Part shown: positions 25,301 through 38,285 of the stretch, piece after piece
Layout of the letters: every line of letters starts with the position of its first letter
Numbering within the stretch: the stretch's first letter is position 1
NCBI GenBank assembly: GCA_022605955.1
Contig: JAKCOZ010000005.1
Span: forward strand, 5,614,001-5,678,000
Reading direction: 5' to 3'
From: Rallus limicola
Lineage: Eukaryota; Chordata; Aves; Gruiformes; Rallidae
DNA length: 64,000 bases
Program-made: the position numbers and the translations under genes
The notes under the pieces: model-generated
What the model saw: only the letters and a program-made list of their open reading frames with translations
Told to the model about the DNA's origin: nothing
The model's database searches: none

Positions 25301-28300
25301 GTGAGACAGGTAATGCTTCTTCTATGCTCCTAACAACTTTGATTTTTTTGCATTTTCTGGAAAAGTCAAAATGACATCATCCTATAACACCTCTGTCGTC
25401 TTGAAAGGTCTTGAAAGTTGCGAGGTCCTTTTTACAAAGCCTGAACATATAAGTTAAACATCCTTAAATCCTCAAGAGCCTCAGAAAGCTTTTGTAATAG
25501 CAAACCACTCCTCCTGGACTTAGCTTTTTTTTTTGTTTTCCTTGTTATTTATTGTAAAAAGGATTATAGGAAATAACTTTCCTTCTTATTTTTTGCTATT
25601 TTCCTTAAAGCAAAACAACTTAATAGCTGTGACAAACACAAAAGGAGGAGTAAAAGTAAAGTGCCGCAAGCTTCCTTCATTAAAACATGATTTCCAGTTC
25701 TCTGTGTCTGGTAAAAGAGCCCAGGAATATCTCTACAATGCCAACACTGCTTCATTATTTTTGTTTTGTTTAAATGAGGCAACATACATCAATCCAGCAG
25801 CAAGGAAGAAAGAATATTCTTTCTCCTCTGACATGTAGGTATGTGCAATGGAATAGCTTACCTCTTAGCTAACAGAGTAAAATTTTATCAGCAGCACTGT
25901 CATAGTGAGAAAAAAAAGCTAAAGAATATTACTATTTTGGACAATAGAGAGCAGAAATTATTTCAAACTCATTAATTTCTACTGTTAAGGTGATACTAAT
26001 TTATTTAAATCAGGTTTTGAAAAAAAATGAGAAAAGAGACACAAATATGACTAAAATAACTACATTATTTCTTTAAAGCCATTGACTTCGGGCAACATGC
26101 AGCACAGATATGACAAAGAGCTCATTGATAAATATTAATTTCTTCCCTGGAACAATTTCAAAAGACAAAAAACATTAGTTTCAAATCTGACTTTAAAGCC
26201 TAAAAACTAGGCGTGGGGTGCTTTTTTCTTTTCCCCAACCTTTTCCACAGAAAGCATTCCTTTTTATGGGAAAAGGCACTTTAATTAAAAAAAAAAAATA
26301 AAATTACCAACACCAAGCTTACAGATTTTCTTCCAATTTAAGTTGTACTTTTAATATTGTATATTTATGCTGTATGACTTCTAAACCATATGATATTCTT
26401 AGAACAAAATAAAAAGAAATCAGTTGAAGGACATACTTGTTTGCATTAAACAGCGCAAAGACTCTGTGGACTAATTTAGAAATAATCCAACCCTGTTAGA
26501 TGTTTACAAGGCTTTTTGAAACTGTACTAACTCTATCACACTGAAAACCAAAACACCACCACAAAAACAAAACACAAAAGCAAAAAAGCACTCATTTCTT
26601 CTATCTCAAAACCTAAGCTTTCAGAAAATAAATGAAACGTTTACTTCCAACATCTTTAATGCATACAGTAAATCAAGATGTAAGATGCCACATGACTCAT
26701 ATCCATCTTCATGAACTAGAAAAAATATCTTTCACATCAGATAGGATAAAATGTTCTTACCCTGTTTCTGTGTTGGAGAACATTACATCTTGCTTGGCAG
26801 CTGGAGTTTAATTTGGTTAAATAAAGTTTATTTCCTTGTTTTGTTTATTGGACAAGGAGCTGAATTACCACTTCTCTTACAGCAATGCAGCCACTGACAA
26901 GTCACAGGAAGGGTCACCTTAGACAGTAGGTGTTCCCCTGCACCTATTCCTTGTTACTTGATTGCCAAGCAAGGTATCTGGATCAGATAACTAAGGTATC
27001 ACCATCCCTGGTCTGTGTGTCAGTCTGTCCTTCCCAAAGGATGACACTGCCTAGCAGAGAAGTTAATGACCCTGCTTACTGCTTTGATCAGCAAAGCAGG
27101 CTCCTCTCCCCCAGACAGCAGAGACTCAAACAGCTCAGTTCAGTTTCTGCTGCTGGCTTAGAGGAAGAGTGTTACATAGGCATCAGGGCACAAGAATAAG
27201 ACTTGATTAAGTCAGAGCTTCCTACTAGGGAAATAAAAGTACAAAGCTTCTCCAGATTTCAGGTGGAATTTAGGGAGCACTGAAGTTTGATGCTGCAGTA
27301 GGAAAATACGCAAAATCCTTGCTAAATAGGCTTAACAAGAAGTGCTAAGGAAAAAAGTTATCCCTACAACAGAAAGTCGTTACTGAAGTCTACAGGCAAC
27401 AGCACAACCCCCCTGAAGCATTTGTAGAGCTATAAAGACTGCTCATGAGAAGAGATCAGGAATTCCTTTAATGAATTCTCATAAAGAAAGGAAGAAAAAA
27501 AAAAAATCCCACTTCTGTTAATAAGAAGACAGCAATTAAGAAGCACCAACTACAAAAATTCACGAGAGAGGTGGCATCAAGAGGAAAGGAAAGATCATAC
27601 AGGTGCACATTATGACAAGGTGCACAAGACTGGAATATTCAGAGCAACACATCAGTGATGCTTCCTTGAAATTTGTTTGAATCCTCCAGTGGCTTAACTA
27701 TTTGAACACAGCTAGAAGGGTTTTGCCTTGACTATATCAGGTTGGGGAAAAGAAGGGCAGGAGTTGGTAAAAATTATTGTTTTCTCCAAAGGGACAGAGA
27801 GAGGATGCTATTTTATGCCATCATAGCATATTGGAAAAATAACGGCAGCTGCTATTGTCCTTGGCAAATCCATCATATTGGCATGAAAAGGACCTTCTAT
27901 GTGCTACATATTATTGTCCATCAATGCCAATAGATGGAAAGGTTTCAAAAAACTGTGGGACAGCAGAGAGAGGGGCAAAATTCTTAAGCAACAGTTCTTA
28001 AAGCTTTTCTTAAAGATTTGTTAACCTGAATGGACGATATTGATCTTAAACCAGTGGACACGTTCCCCCTGTTTATGAGCTTTCATGGAGGAATAGAAGG
28101 AATACCAGCAAAAACATGCAAAGTTGCAGAGCTCACAGTAAGTATTTAAGACAAATTGTACCACCCAGCACTCATATATTTGTGGACACAATTCTGAGAG
28201 CACTCAAGAACAACACAGATGAGTGGTCCCAGCTCATGACCCAACCTCATCCACCACTTATGCAGAAAACTCTGCATTACCAAGAGGATCACAACTTTTT

Positions 28301-31300
28301 TTTTTAAATACTTTTTTCTTTATTCTAATATTAACAATGAAAGTTTCTATCACCTACCATAGAAAGCTTGATATCCTCATGTATGTAAAAACCTATGAAT
28401 TCAACCATTTCCTATTACATAAATCTTTGACTGTAGCCCTCATTATAAGAATGGCATTCCAAACAAGATTAATATTTAATATACTACTACACCATATATT
28501 AAGTAATTCTTTATAGAGAAGAAAGTTCTGATATCTAAGATCTCATATAAAGGTTTGGAATTGGCAAAGAAACTGTGCCTAGATTTTCTGTTTTCAGAAG
28601 AAAAAAAGAGGGAGGATTTCCCGTAAAATAATTGATCTGATCCTCTCTCCTTCCCTTTGTCCACTTCCCCACCAACACAATTAAGAAATCTCACAACATT
28701 CTAGGGGTTTTAATGAGTTCCAGTTAGGCAGCTAAATCAGATAAAACCTAACTATAGCAATTACTATGCCAACTGGAGACAAAAAAAAAAAAGAAACCAG
28801 GGAAAACCTCTCAGATTCTGCAACTGCAATTATCTCTCTATTTTCACTCGTTAAATATAAGAAGCACCAAAGCTGTTACAAATGCTGCTTGCTTGTGTCA
28901 CTGGCAGTAGAAATCTAGAACCCCTAATGAAGTTTTCCTAAAAGCCTTTGGGAAGACCTGCACTTTTTTTCCTGCTAGATAAATATCTAGCAGTGCTGAA
29001 AGGGAATACAGATGGAGGCTAAAGGAGGCTTAACACCACTAATTCATGCATCACTGCTGCTGGGCTTTGCTGAGCATTTCACTAGACTGCTTTCTTTCCA
29101 GTAGGCTAACACAATGAATCTGCATCAGAGACCAATGATTTCATTAACTGGTTGAAGCTTGTTGGGTTGGAACATGAAAGATTTGGCAAATCTGTAAATT
29201 AGAGGGTGTGTATTTACACAGTTCTTTCTAATACTGAAATAGAATTCATTCATAAACAAACTTAAAGGACAGTAAATTTTATTGCATCTATTAAAAAATA
29301 TTTTTTCCCCAAACATATTTAGCTGACAGCTCAATTGCAAGGAAAGGAATTCTGCAATCACTAAGCTGCAAAAGTACTATTCAGGAATCTAAAGTTACAT
29401 GTTTGTCCTTCACTGGTTATGAGAAAAGTCTTCATCTTCTAGCACTGTCTTTCCCAGAGGGCAGTTTCCACTAACCACATGTAAACATGAAATCCATGTA
29501 CACTGGTGTAAACATTGCTGCTTTTCTCTCCTAGACTCAGCTGGAAATAGAAAGTTTTCTTATTTCAGACTAATAGGATTGTCTGACAGTTAGAGAACTG
29601 CAATATTGTTAAACCTGAGATTGCTCAGAGACACCAAGAACTGATTTTAATGGAATGCCCTTTCAGATCAAGCCTATAGTGCCACAGATTGAAACCATGA
29701 CTCTTGTACTTTTTTTTATGTACTATGTGCCTTTTGTGACACTACAGTATGCCTTCTGTGGGTATTATTGCCCCTCTAAAAAAAAAAAAAAAATTAAAAA
29801 ATGTGCTTAGGGATTAGAACAGGAAAAGCACATGACTACATCAAAGCTACTTACAAAGTGAAGAGTCATTTCTTTTTATATTATAGGCAGTGAGGCAACA
29901 ACACAGCCATTTTTACTTTTGTTTAGCATGAAGAATATTTGAGTGCCTGTGTACACTGTAGAACAGGTCCAAGGGATACAGAGTATCCAGCTCTTTGTTC
30001 CTGGAACTAATTTTATGTGCAAAGTACTAACCCTAACTGACCAGCCAGCATAGCTCAGCTTCATTTTCTTTACTTGCAACAGAAATTTTACCATTCTTAT
30101 TTAAAAGAAATAGGAAAATGAAAGTGTCACTCAGATTTTGCTCAAGTTAGATTTCTCTCAATATTGAATTTAAGACTTCCCCCACCCCTTCCCTCTACAG
30201 TTCATTTTTGACAGGCATCATAGGCAGAACAACTGAGAAGACTGTTAATAAGAATCTCAAGTTCACACACAGAGAAATTTGCAATGTCTTTTTTTCTATA
30301 CTGTGAAGTCCCTGTGAGAGACAGGGAGCAAAAATGGCAAAGGGCTGTCTCTCTGTAAGAGAAAATTTCCCGTTGTGCAGGGGAAGACTGTTAACTGCAG
30401 TTAACATACGTGTGCTCCCCACAGACCCACAGCACTGACTGTTGTACTTGCACATGAATGCCTGTACATTTAGATTACTTCAGTGCTGCAGAAGCTGGAG
30501 CACACACGAAAGGCTGACCCATCACTACGCACTGGCCCTGCCTCAGATGCAGAGGGGTTGCTTTGTTTTCAACCTTCAGCACAGCAAGAATTTTCAGATG
30601 CGGCTTAGCAGCTAAAGTTTGTTGAGCTCTTTGGCACATTGTAATGTGAGCTGCTTAAAGCCACCCTTTCTTTCAGGGCTTTTGTTTAACTTTACCATTT
30701 CATTTGCAGTTACCATTTCATTTTCACCATTTCATTTGCAGTTCTAGACAGAAAAAGAACGAACCAAAACTAGCCATGTTTAGTTGAATACTGAGAGACT
30801 GATGAGGCATGAGTCAGTATCATGAACTTCTATACAGCTAGCAAGAATACTATTAAATATTTTTTAAAAAGAAAGCTTCATATATTGCTCAAAAGCATTT
30901 ACTAAGTTTTGAAAAATTCCCCATCTAATCAATTGCTTTTAATGTAGCTAAGCTATTCTCACTACTATACACTGAAAATCCTCTCGTCAAGAGAGTCCAA
31001 GTGTTTTCCAGGTAAAAAAAAAAGTCCACTGAAAGTCTTGAAGAACATGAAGTTTATAACAATGTCTGAAGTTATATCCAGCATCCACAGAAGCAACAGC
31101 ACTAGTCTTGGTGAATGATTTGTAAAAGCACTGTGTGGAATGTATTTTTGCTGTCAACTAAGATCTCATTAAAATTATTTCAGGAATTGATTGGTTAATT
31201 TTGTCAGCTTATTAAGATTTTAGCAAAAAAATACTTTTCTACTGTAAATTTTAATAGAAAAAGTATTTTAAGTATCTACCCCTACATACAATAATGGGAC

Positions 31301-34300
31301 AGATGCACCTAAGATACATCTACAGTGAAAGACTGTAAGAATGACTTCCCTGCTTTCTAGGATATAATTTTGTGTTTATGCATCTAAGGGGATCCAGTCT
31401 TAGCCATCAAGACTTAGTTTTCATTTGTTAACCTGCCAAAGAAAATCTATCTCACAGAAAATATCTGGAATTTATCTTCTGAAATAAAATTAAAACAAAC
31501 CCACTAAACAAAACAAAACACCAAAAACTTTGTTAAGCCCAGGATGGCATCAACCACGTAAGTACACTACAGGTAACAGGGCAGGTTTGTAAAGCAGAAG
31601 ACTGTGTTCACCACTTGGGCTAAAGACTGCTCTTACCATTAGTTCCCATCTGCTTTCTGTTACCATGTTATGTTAAACTGAGTGCAGACCTATGTTATAC
31701 AACTGTTCAATTGCAAGAGAACCATGGCAGCACACTGGGAGCATTATACAGTGAAGCCAGAATCCTGGGAGATGAACAGGTGCGTCACTCATGCAACTTC
31801 CAGTGCTTCATGAATCAAATCTTTAGTTGCTGCCTCATGAACACACCTCTCAGGTCAGTACCTTCACCTATTCCCTACTAGTGTTGAGAGTCCAGACCAA
31901 TGTATATACCTACTTTTTGTCAAAAAGAGGATGTTACCACACCAGTATTTAGAGACAGAACATGACCCTCCTTCTCAAACACTTCTATCCCCAAGAACCA
32001 TCCCTGCAGTGTTGTGGTGCTGCTTCCCATAGGTTTCAAGTTGAACTCTTCACAAGATAGCCATAGCTGACAATTATAAAAATCAACATGGGCTCCTCCC
32101 TCATCCTTCCTCACCACTCCAAATTAATCAGCTGGAACACCTAGGTTTTGACATTATGATACAGCGATGACTGCAGTCTGTGCATGTACCTTCATTCATC
32201 ATCAAGCAACACACAATGAATTCACTATGGCGAACGCACGATGCACCAAAGATACACCTACAGTGAATCAGGCTGTGAAACAGTTTTATTTCCTCCAGGC
32301 TGGGAAAGTCTTATGATAAGATTTTGCCTTTGAAAACAGTTAACATAAAAAAAAAAAAATTACTTAGCAGCCAATAATTAAAATACAATTACACACTGTC
32401 AAGCAAGATGATAGAATTTCATTGATGGTTGTATAAAAAAATGAAGACAGAAACCCAAAGAACTTCCCTGTTATTATTTTAGTGCTAGACTCAGCCTTTT
32501 ATTAACAGACATTTTCTTCAGTAGATATTAAATGTGATAAATGTCATGTTCTCAAGTTACTGAAGGCTGCTTTTCTATCTCTTGCAGATTAAGTTAAACT
32601 GATTGTTGGGCAAATGGTGAGAAAGAGGGCACATAATGTGTTCTTGATCTGACTGACACAGATTATACTCTTCAAGCAGTAATTGAAGAACTTTGATACA
32701 CCATTTCATCAGCCAGGACCGTCAGACAAGAAAGGTTCCTTAGTTACATTGATGCTGCCTCCCTAGCAAACTGTATTCCAATTATTATGCAAGTCACAGA
32801 AGTCTATTTTAAGACTCTTTGCTTTTATTACAGTACATATGGAGGAGGTACTCTCCCCACATTTGAATAATCTGTCTTCACCTAGCAGGTGTGTTTTCCT
32901 TTCAGATTTTTTTGAATAACCCCTGAAAAATAATCAGAACTTTAAGAGAATGAACAAAAATTGTGCTGATGGGCATATGCATGATGTTTAACAGTGCCCA
33001 AGAACAGTGTCAGACTAAAAAAGCATTAAGACCACACTTATGGCAGAGTAAGCAGATCAAGTGAGAACATCCCTGTGTTTCATTTTCAGGTCAGTACACA
33101 GCTTCCACACTCCGCTCCTTCTTGTGCTAATGGCAGTAGTCTAAGAGTTGAAGCTACCTGGCTGTCATTCACCATTCCAACTGGAACCCAGTTACTGGTT
33201 GCAGAGATCTCTTCAAACCTCAGTAACATAGGTGCATGACTTCACTGCCTCAGGGGAACACAGTTATTATCGGACAGATGTTCCTCCTTCAGATATGCAG
33301 TGAAAAAGATCCTACCACAGGCAAGGTGCATTCTTCAGCATCTTAGAAGCATCTTTTTCTGGCAAGCATCTCAAAACCAGATCCTAACTGAACAAATGTT
33401 TCAAGAAGCAATCAACAGATGTCACACACATCCTAATGGAGGATGCATGATTGTTATCAATTAATTGTAGGGCTCCTTGTTCAAAATACAACTCACAGCA
33501 TAATCCTTCAAGTTCTCTGCAACTGAAGGGTTCAGAGTGACAAAAATAGAAAGTAGAAAAAAGAAAGATGATCTTAGAAAGCTCTATAGAAATATGTGCT
33601 TAGCTGGGGTAAGAGAATATACCAGTTTTATATGAATCTAAGCCAACTTGATGAGATTCATTTCAAATAATCTTGCATTCAGCTTTATGACAACCTATGA
33701 CCTCCAGGCCTTGCATCAGTAGGTGGTTCAAGTAGGCTGAATAAGGAGAAAAATCCATAAATGATTTGATTTTTCTAGCTCAGAGCTTTGGCCACATGCC
33801 CAGTGAGCTCTCAATTATTTTAAGTCATTCAGCTACAGCAATGAAAATATCTCCTCATTAATAAGATAAGAACTACATGTTTAAGTGCCAGATTACAGTG
33901 TTAGGAAGGACAGAATATCGTCAATTTGCTGACAGAAGAACTACTGGAAATCGACCTCTGCTCCTCCTCTGAACACAATCAAGATGATCTCATCAATGCC
34001 CAAAGCCATGAGACCAAGCAGAACGCATTCTCACAAGAATATTTATGCTCAAAAATATTTACTTCCTGAACCAGCGGAGGACTTGATCATTACCACTGCT
34101 ATAAGCCAAACTGAGATGAGTGGATTCCTTCCTTCAAGACAAGGGCCCTATATGTATGGTAACCATCATTATCAGCAACATTTACACAGGTGGTGGTCAG
34201 GTTACTAAGAACTTGGGTGACAGCAGGAACCTCTCACAGGGAATCCTGGAATTTTTTCATGCTTGATATTTGGCATCAGTGTTGGCGGGTTAAAAATCCA

Positions 34301-34900
34301 TGACATCTTGCATACTGTAGACCTTCCTGCTTTTCTCAACTTTGCAGTCTACCTTTGCAAATCAACCATTATGCCTTTTCTACAATCTCTCCCTCTCTCT
34401 TTCATGCCAAATTTCAAGTGACTGAAAGGCAAACATCTATCTCAATGCCACATATATTCATTTGGTACCAGTGGCGGCATGGACTTCTTTCTCTTTAAGT
34501 TTGGGCACAACTTCTCTGGTAAGTGATCCTAAAATTACCCTCCTTCTCGAGATGATCTTAGGCTATTCCTAGACGTTAAGTTTGACATTCATGCTTTATG
34601 ACTTGATCAGTATGCCTCTGGTCTTCTCTTTCCCAGGTACATGCAACCACGTACTCATAAAAGCATGCCCATCTTTTAAGGGGATGAAGTCGACACAGAA
34701 CGAACAGGCCACAAACCTTGCATCTTTCAGCACTCATGGAAAGCCAGACAACTATATAGGCAAGACAAGAACACAACAACTCAAAGTTCTGGAAATTGTG
34801 CCTGAAAAAAGACATTTCATGGTATGGTTTAGCTAAAACGAAGAACCGAAAGATTTTAACTAAATTTTTTAACACTCACACTCTGCATTTTCATTACTAT
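22351..34900. other. Intergenic, no gene seen
   Basis: About 12.5 kb of AT-rich DNA. I found no coding exon, RNA gene or recognisable transposon apart from a short tandem repeat at 30.7 kb and A/T homopolymers (for example about 29,780-29,794). Confidence 0.55.
30692..30743 (+). repeat. Short imperfect tandem repeat, about 16-19 bp unit
   Basis: Three copies of an ACCATTTCATTTGCAGTT-like unit follow one another; the middle one is shortened and changed. It has no evident function. Confidence 0.8.
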
Positions 34901-36685
34901 AAGATATTATCAGCAGAAACAGAAGAGCAAAATGGTGGGTGCATTCTTTATAAGGAGTCATTAGCTGACGCAAAGGTAAAAACACCACTACAGCTGAAAC
35001 TGCTACCTGAACAATTAGCACTGGTTACATAAAACAGAGGCACCTGTAAGGGGTCTATTTTAAGAATGCTTGTTTTAAGGGTGATGATTTCTAACCATGA
35101 TGTTCTCCATGCTTTCAGACAACCAGAGTTTCCCTAAAGAAAAGCTTCCTTTCACCTCCTGCTAAAAAGATCTCCAAAGATATGTTAATTTTTCTTTAAT
35201 GTATTATCTATTCTATCACCACAACTGCCTTATCTGCTTTTTCCTCAAGGACTGATGCAGTCAGAAAAATACTTTTCTGCATCCCATGATAGATTTTATT
35301 AATGGCATCAAACACTGTTTCATGCTTTGCCTTGTTATTAAGTTTTGTAGTGGTAGCGGATATTGCATTCCTTTGTGTAAATTCTGTAATTTTTCTGAGG
35401 TTTGATAAGGCCATTAATCACAAAACAACTATGCTAATCCAGACTATACCGGTGCCCAAGACAATGCTAACAATAAGCGCTCTTTAATAACCATTCTCCT
35501 TTGCCCAATAGTTATCTGTACAGATTTTCTTTGCTTAGGTAGTAGTCATCTTTAACAAATGTGGGGGAAGATGAGGACTAAAGTAAATGAATTGTGTTTC
35601 AGTAAAACTTCTGAAGAGTCAGGGTAGGGCTGACGTTATGACCTCTGTATAGCATTATGTCCAAATGGACCTTGCATTCTAGTGACTTCACTGGTAGTTG
35701 AAAATATTCAACATCTGGCAATGCTTGACCTTGTATGATGCAAAGTACTTGAAAATTAACAAATTAAAAGAATTATAAATAGCACTGACTTTGCTCCTCT
35801 GTATAGTAGCCTGACACTGCAAACCTTTTGCTGACTGCAAGTATTTGTGATCCTTGCATTTCCTGGCTTCTTTTAAAATAGCTTCTGAAAGGTCAACACC
35901 TACAGAAATCACCTTGCCAAAGAGCTCAATTGAGAAGCATTTGGCAGGCTACTCTTCTCATTTCATGTTTCACTTTTAATTTATCTCTTGAAGTTTTGGG
36001 GGTTTGCGCTATCACCGTTGGGTACTGAGTACTACTAAGAACAACATTTTAAAATTATGTATTTTAGTATTATCATATTCTGCACCTCACCACCCACAGA
36101 GGTCACATCCATGCCTGTATGCACATCCATATATAAGGAGAGGTACATATAACTCAAAAAAACCAAGGAATGTAGCATTGGGAAAGAAAACGCAGACTGA
36201 ACCCAGTTCCTTCTTGCAGCCAAGCTTTGCTTCCTTTGTAGCACCTACAGCCACCTACTTTATTTTAGATGCCTGAAGTACAGAGATTATTTATCCCTAG
36301 ATAAAGTGCAGTCAGGACTTCAGAGGATTAAAACCCAGCATGTGTTAACCGTAGCAGGGTGCAAAAGGAGCATCTTGCATTATACCTGCGTAAAGCCAGC
36401 CTACTAGAGGAGAACTAATAGGCAGTAGTCTATGAGTAAGGCAGCAGAACTCCTGGGAGTCTGACTACTTTGCTAAGCCTACTATGTGTCCAACATACCA
36501 AGCCTTTAGTTTACTTATACCTGTCCTCTACAGCAGCCAACAGAAAATAGCCCAGAAAGAGTACATATGGAAAACAAAACAGGGTTGTTTTTTTCCTCCA
36601 AAATATTGTTCCAGCCTCCAAAGATTTAGAGTAGGCAGAATTCCTGAGTCAAAGGTGGTGCTCTGGTATCCCACAGCCCTGACCG

Positions 36686-36748
36686 AATCATCCAGAAATA
36701 CAGGAAATGATTAAAGTAACCTGGAATGTAGAGAAGACACAATCCTTG
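36686..36748 (-). repeat. Copy A of a 63-bp dispersed direct repeat
   Basis: By hand alignment this segment matches 38,085-38,147 at 53 of 63 positions without gaps, in the same orientation and 1.4 kb away. On the minus strand both copies keep CTAC.TTCCAG followed by GTTACT, which looks like a splice donor. The reading frame that is open in copy B has a stop at each side here. Confidence 0.8.
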
Positions 36749-38084
36749 AAAAATTAGTTCAATGCATATGCACAGAGCAGCTTCCCTCCTTAGTTCTATT
36801 TCTTTCTTCCAACCCTTCAATATCTGATGCATCTAGTTGTATCCCAGGACAGTCAGCAAGCACCCTTTATCAACCACTTCTGTCGCCTCTCTTCCATCTT
36901 AGTCAGATTGTCCCTTATTCAAGAGGCATGTTTAGGGCCCCTAAGTGAATGCAGGAACTGCCCGTCTCAGGCGATACCTGTCAGCTCTTTTTCTAGAACT
37001 GGCACCTGTCTCACCCAACAAGGAGTGAGCTCAGGAGGATTTCTGAGACAGTTGAGCTCTCTGAGTTGACTTCCTGCAGAGTCAGCCATGGATCGCAGCC
37101 ATTGCAAGAGAGAAGGCGTGACCGTATGGTGACGCAGCGACAAAAGCCACAGCAGTAAGAACAACAGCTTCTGGGGACCTGTGCCTACTCGACTCTGTAA
37201 GCTCATGACTACTTCATATGTGAGGCATGAGGAAAACAAGCTCCTCTCATCACAGGGTGGGTGCAAGTTGCATGACAATCTCAGGTACTACCTTAGAAAT
37301 AGAGCTACCATTGACCTCTCTAGGTGTGAAAAGGTGTGTTATTGCAGGTAAAATGTCAGCTACAGGTTTACAGCAAGACAAAAAGTGCACTTAAGATGTA
37401 CATTTATTGCCTAAGTTTGTAACAGTCAAATGATTTCTTATGGACTAAATAGTACAGTTTACTGTGCATGGAAATAGAGTTTATTTAAACTTGGGAAATA
37501 TATTGCCTATTAGTTACCCCACATTTAATCTTTCTTCCAAGAGCTCCCTACTACCAACTCATTTTCAAAGCTTGTGGAGGAGAGGAAGATAGCATGTTTG
37601 TTTTGCTTCATTGTACAACTAAGCTTATTATTAAATTGCTTTTTAACTATTAATAGCATTCACACCTAATATACCTAGCCTACCAGTACACCAATTAAAA
37701 CACAGATCCTTCTCTGGATCTCCAATGGCTGTGATTCTGTTCTCAGGCAGCCCAAAGTACATTAATTGTGTGACTGGAAACAGGATTAGGTGCTCTGTCC
37801 ATAGAAGAGGAAAAGCATGTCCTTCCTGCCTGTTTCATGAAGCTATTGCTCTGGTAAAAATGTCAGTAACATGATAAACTGAAGATACACTAGGAGTAGA
37901 TGATCCAAAAGACAGGGACAGAAGTCATCTGGACCTAGATGCCAAAAGCATAACATACCAGGGAAGGACTCAGATCTAAACACTCCTATTGTTTGTGTGA
38001 AGCTTGAGTGCTACTGTTAGAACATAAGCCCGTATCTAATCAGACACGGGAACAGGAAAACCTACTGCAAAGACAGTATGTGCC

Positions 38085-38147
38085 AATCTTCCAGATATAT
38101 AGGCAATTATTATAGTAACCTGGAAGGTAGAGAATACCCAAGCCTTG
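38085..38147 (-). repeat. Copy B of the 63-bp dispersed direct repeat
   Basis: This is the partner of 36,686-36,748 (about 84% identity, direct orientation). It overlaps the 3' end and donor of the candidate exon at 38,120-38,285. Confidence 0.8.
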
Positions 38148-38285
38148 GCAACTGCTAGATTAACCAGAATCAAGATGCACTTCACATTGTTGTTTCTCTG
38201 GAATGTTAACCTCGCTAAGCATTCATACATTTTGGAAACCTGCCCATCAGTTATGCAGTTCACGCCCTCATAGCAGCAGCAATAT
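38120..38285 (-). other. Candidate exon of an unknown minus-strand transcript
   Basis: On the minus strand a near-ideal acceptor (TTTTCTTTCTCTTTTTTTAG) precedes a 166-nt segment that ends TTCCAG before GTTACT, an acceptable donor. One frame is open through the whole segment (55 codons). It is cysteine-rich at its start (YCCCYEGVNC) and ends in a hydrophobic part (CILILVNLAVAKAWVFSTF). I recognise no family. The orphan CpG island 1.6 kb upstream could be its promoter, but a simple splice from the best donor there would enter a closed frame, so a non-coding exon is as likely. This may also be chance. Confidence 0.25.

Noticed and set aside
34576..34875. 99-codon open frame, minus strand
   Set aside because: It begins with GTG and I recognise no domain. 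It is about as long as the longest frames expected by chance in this much DNA.
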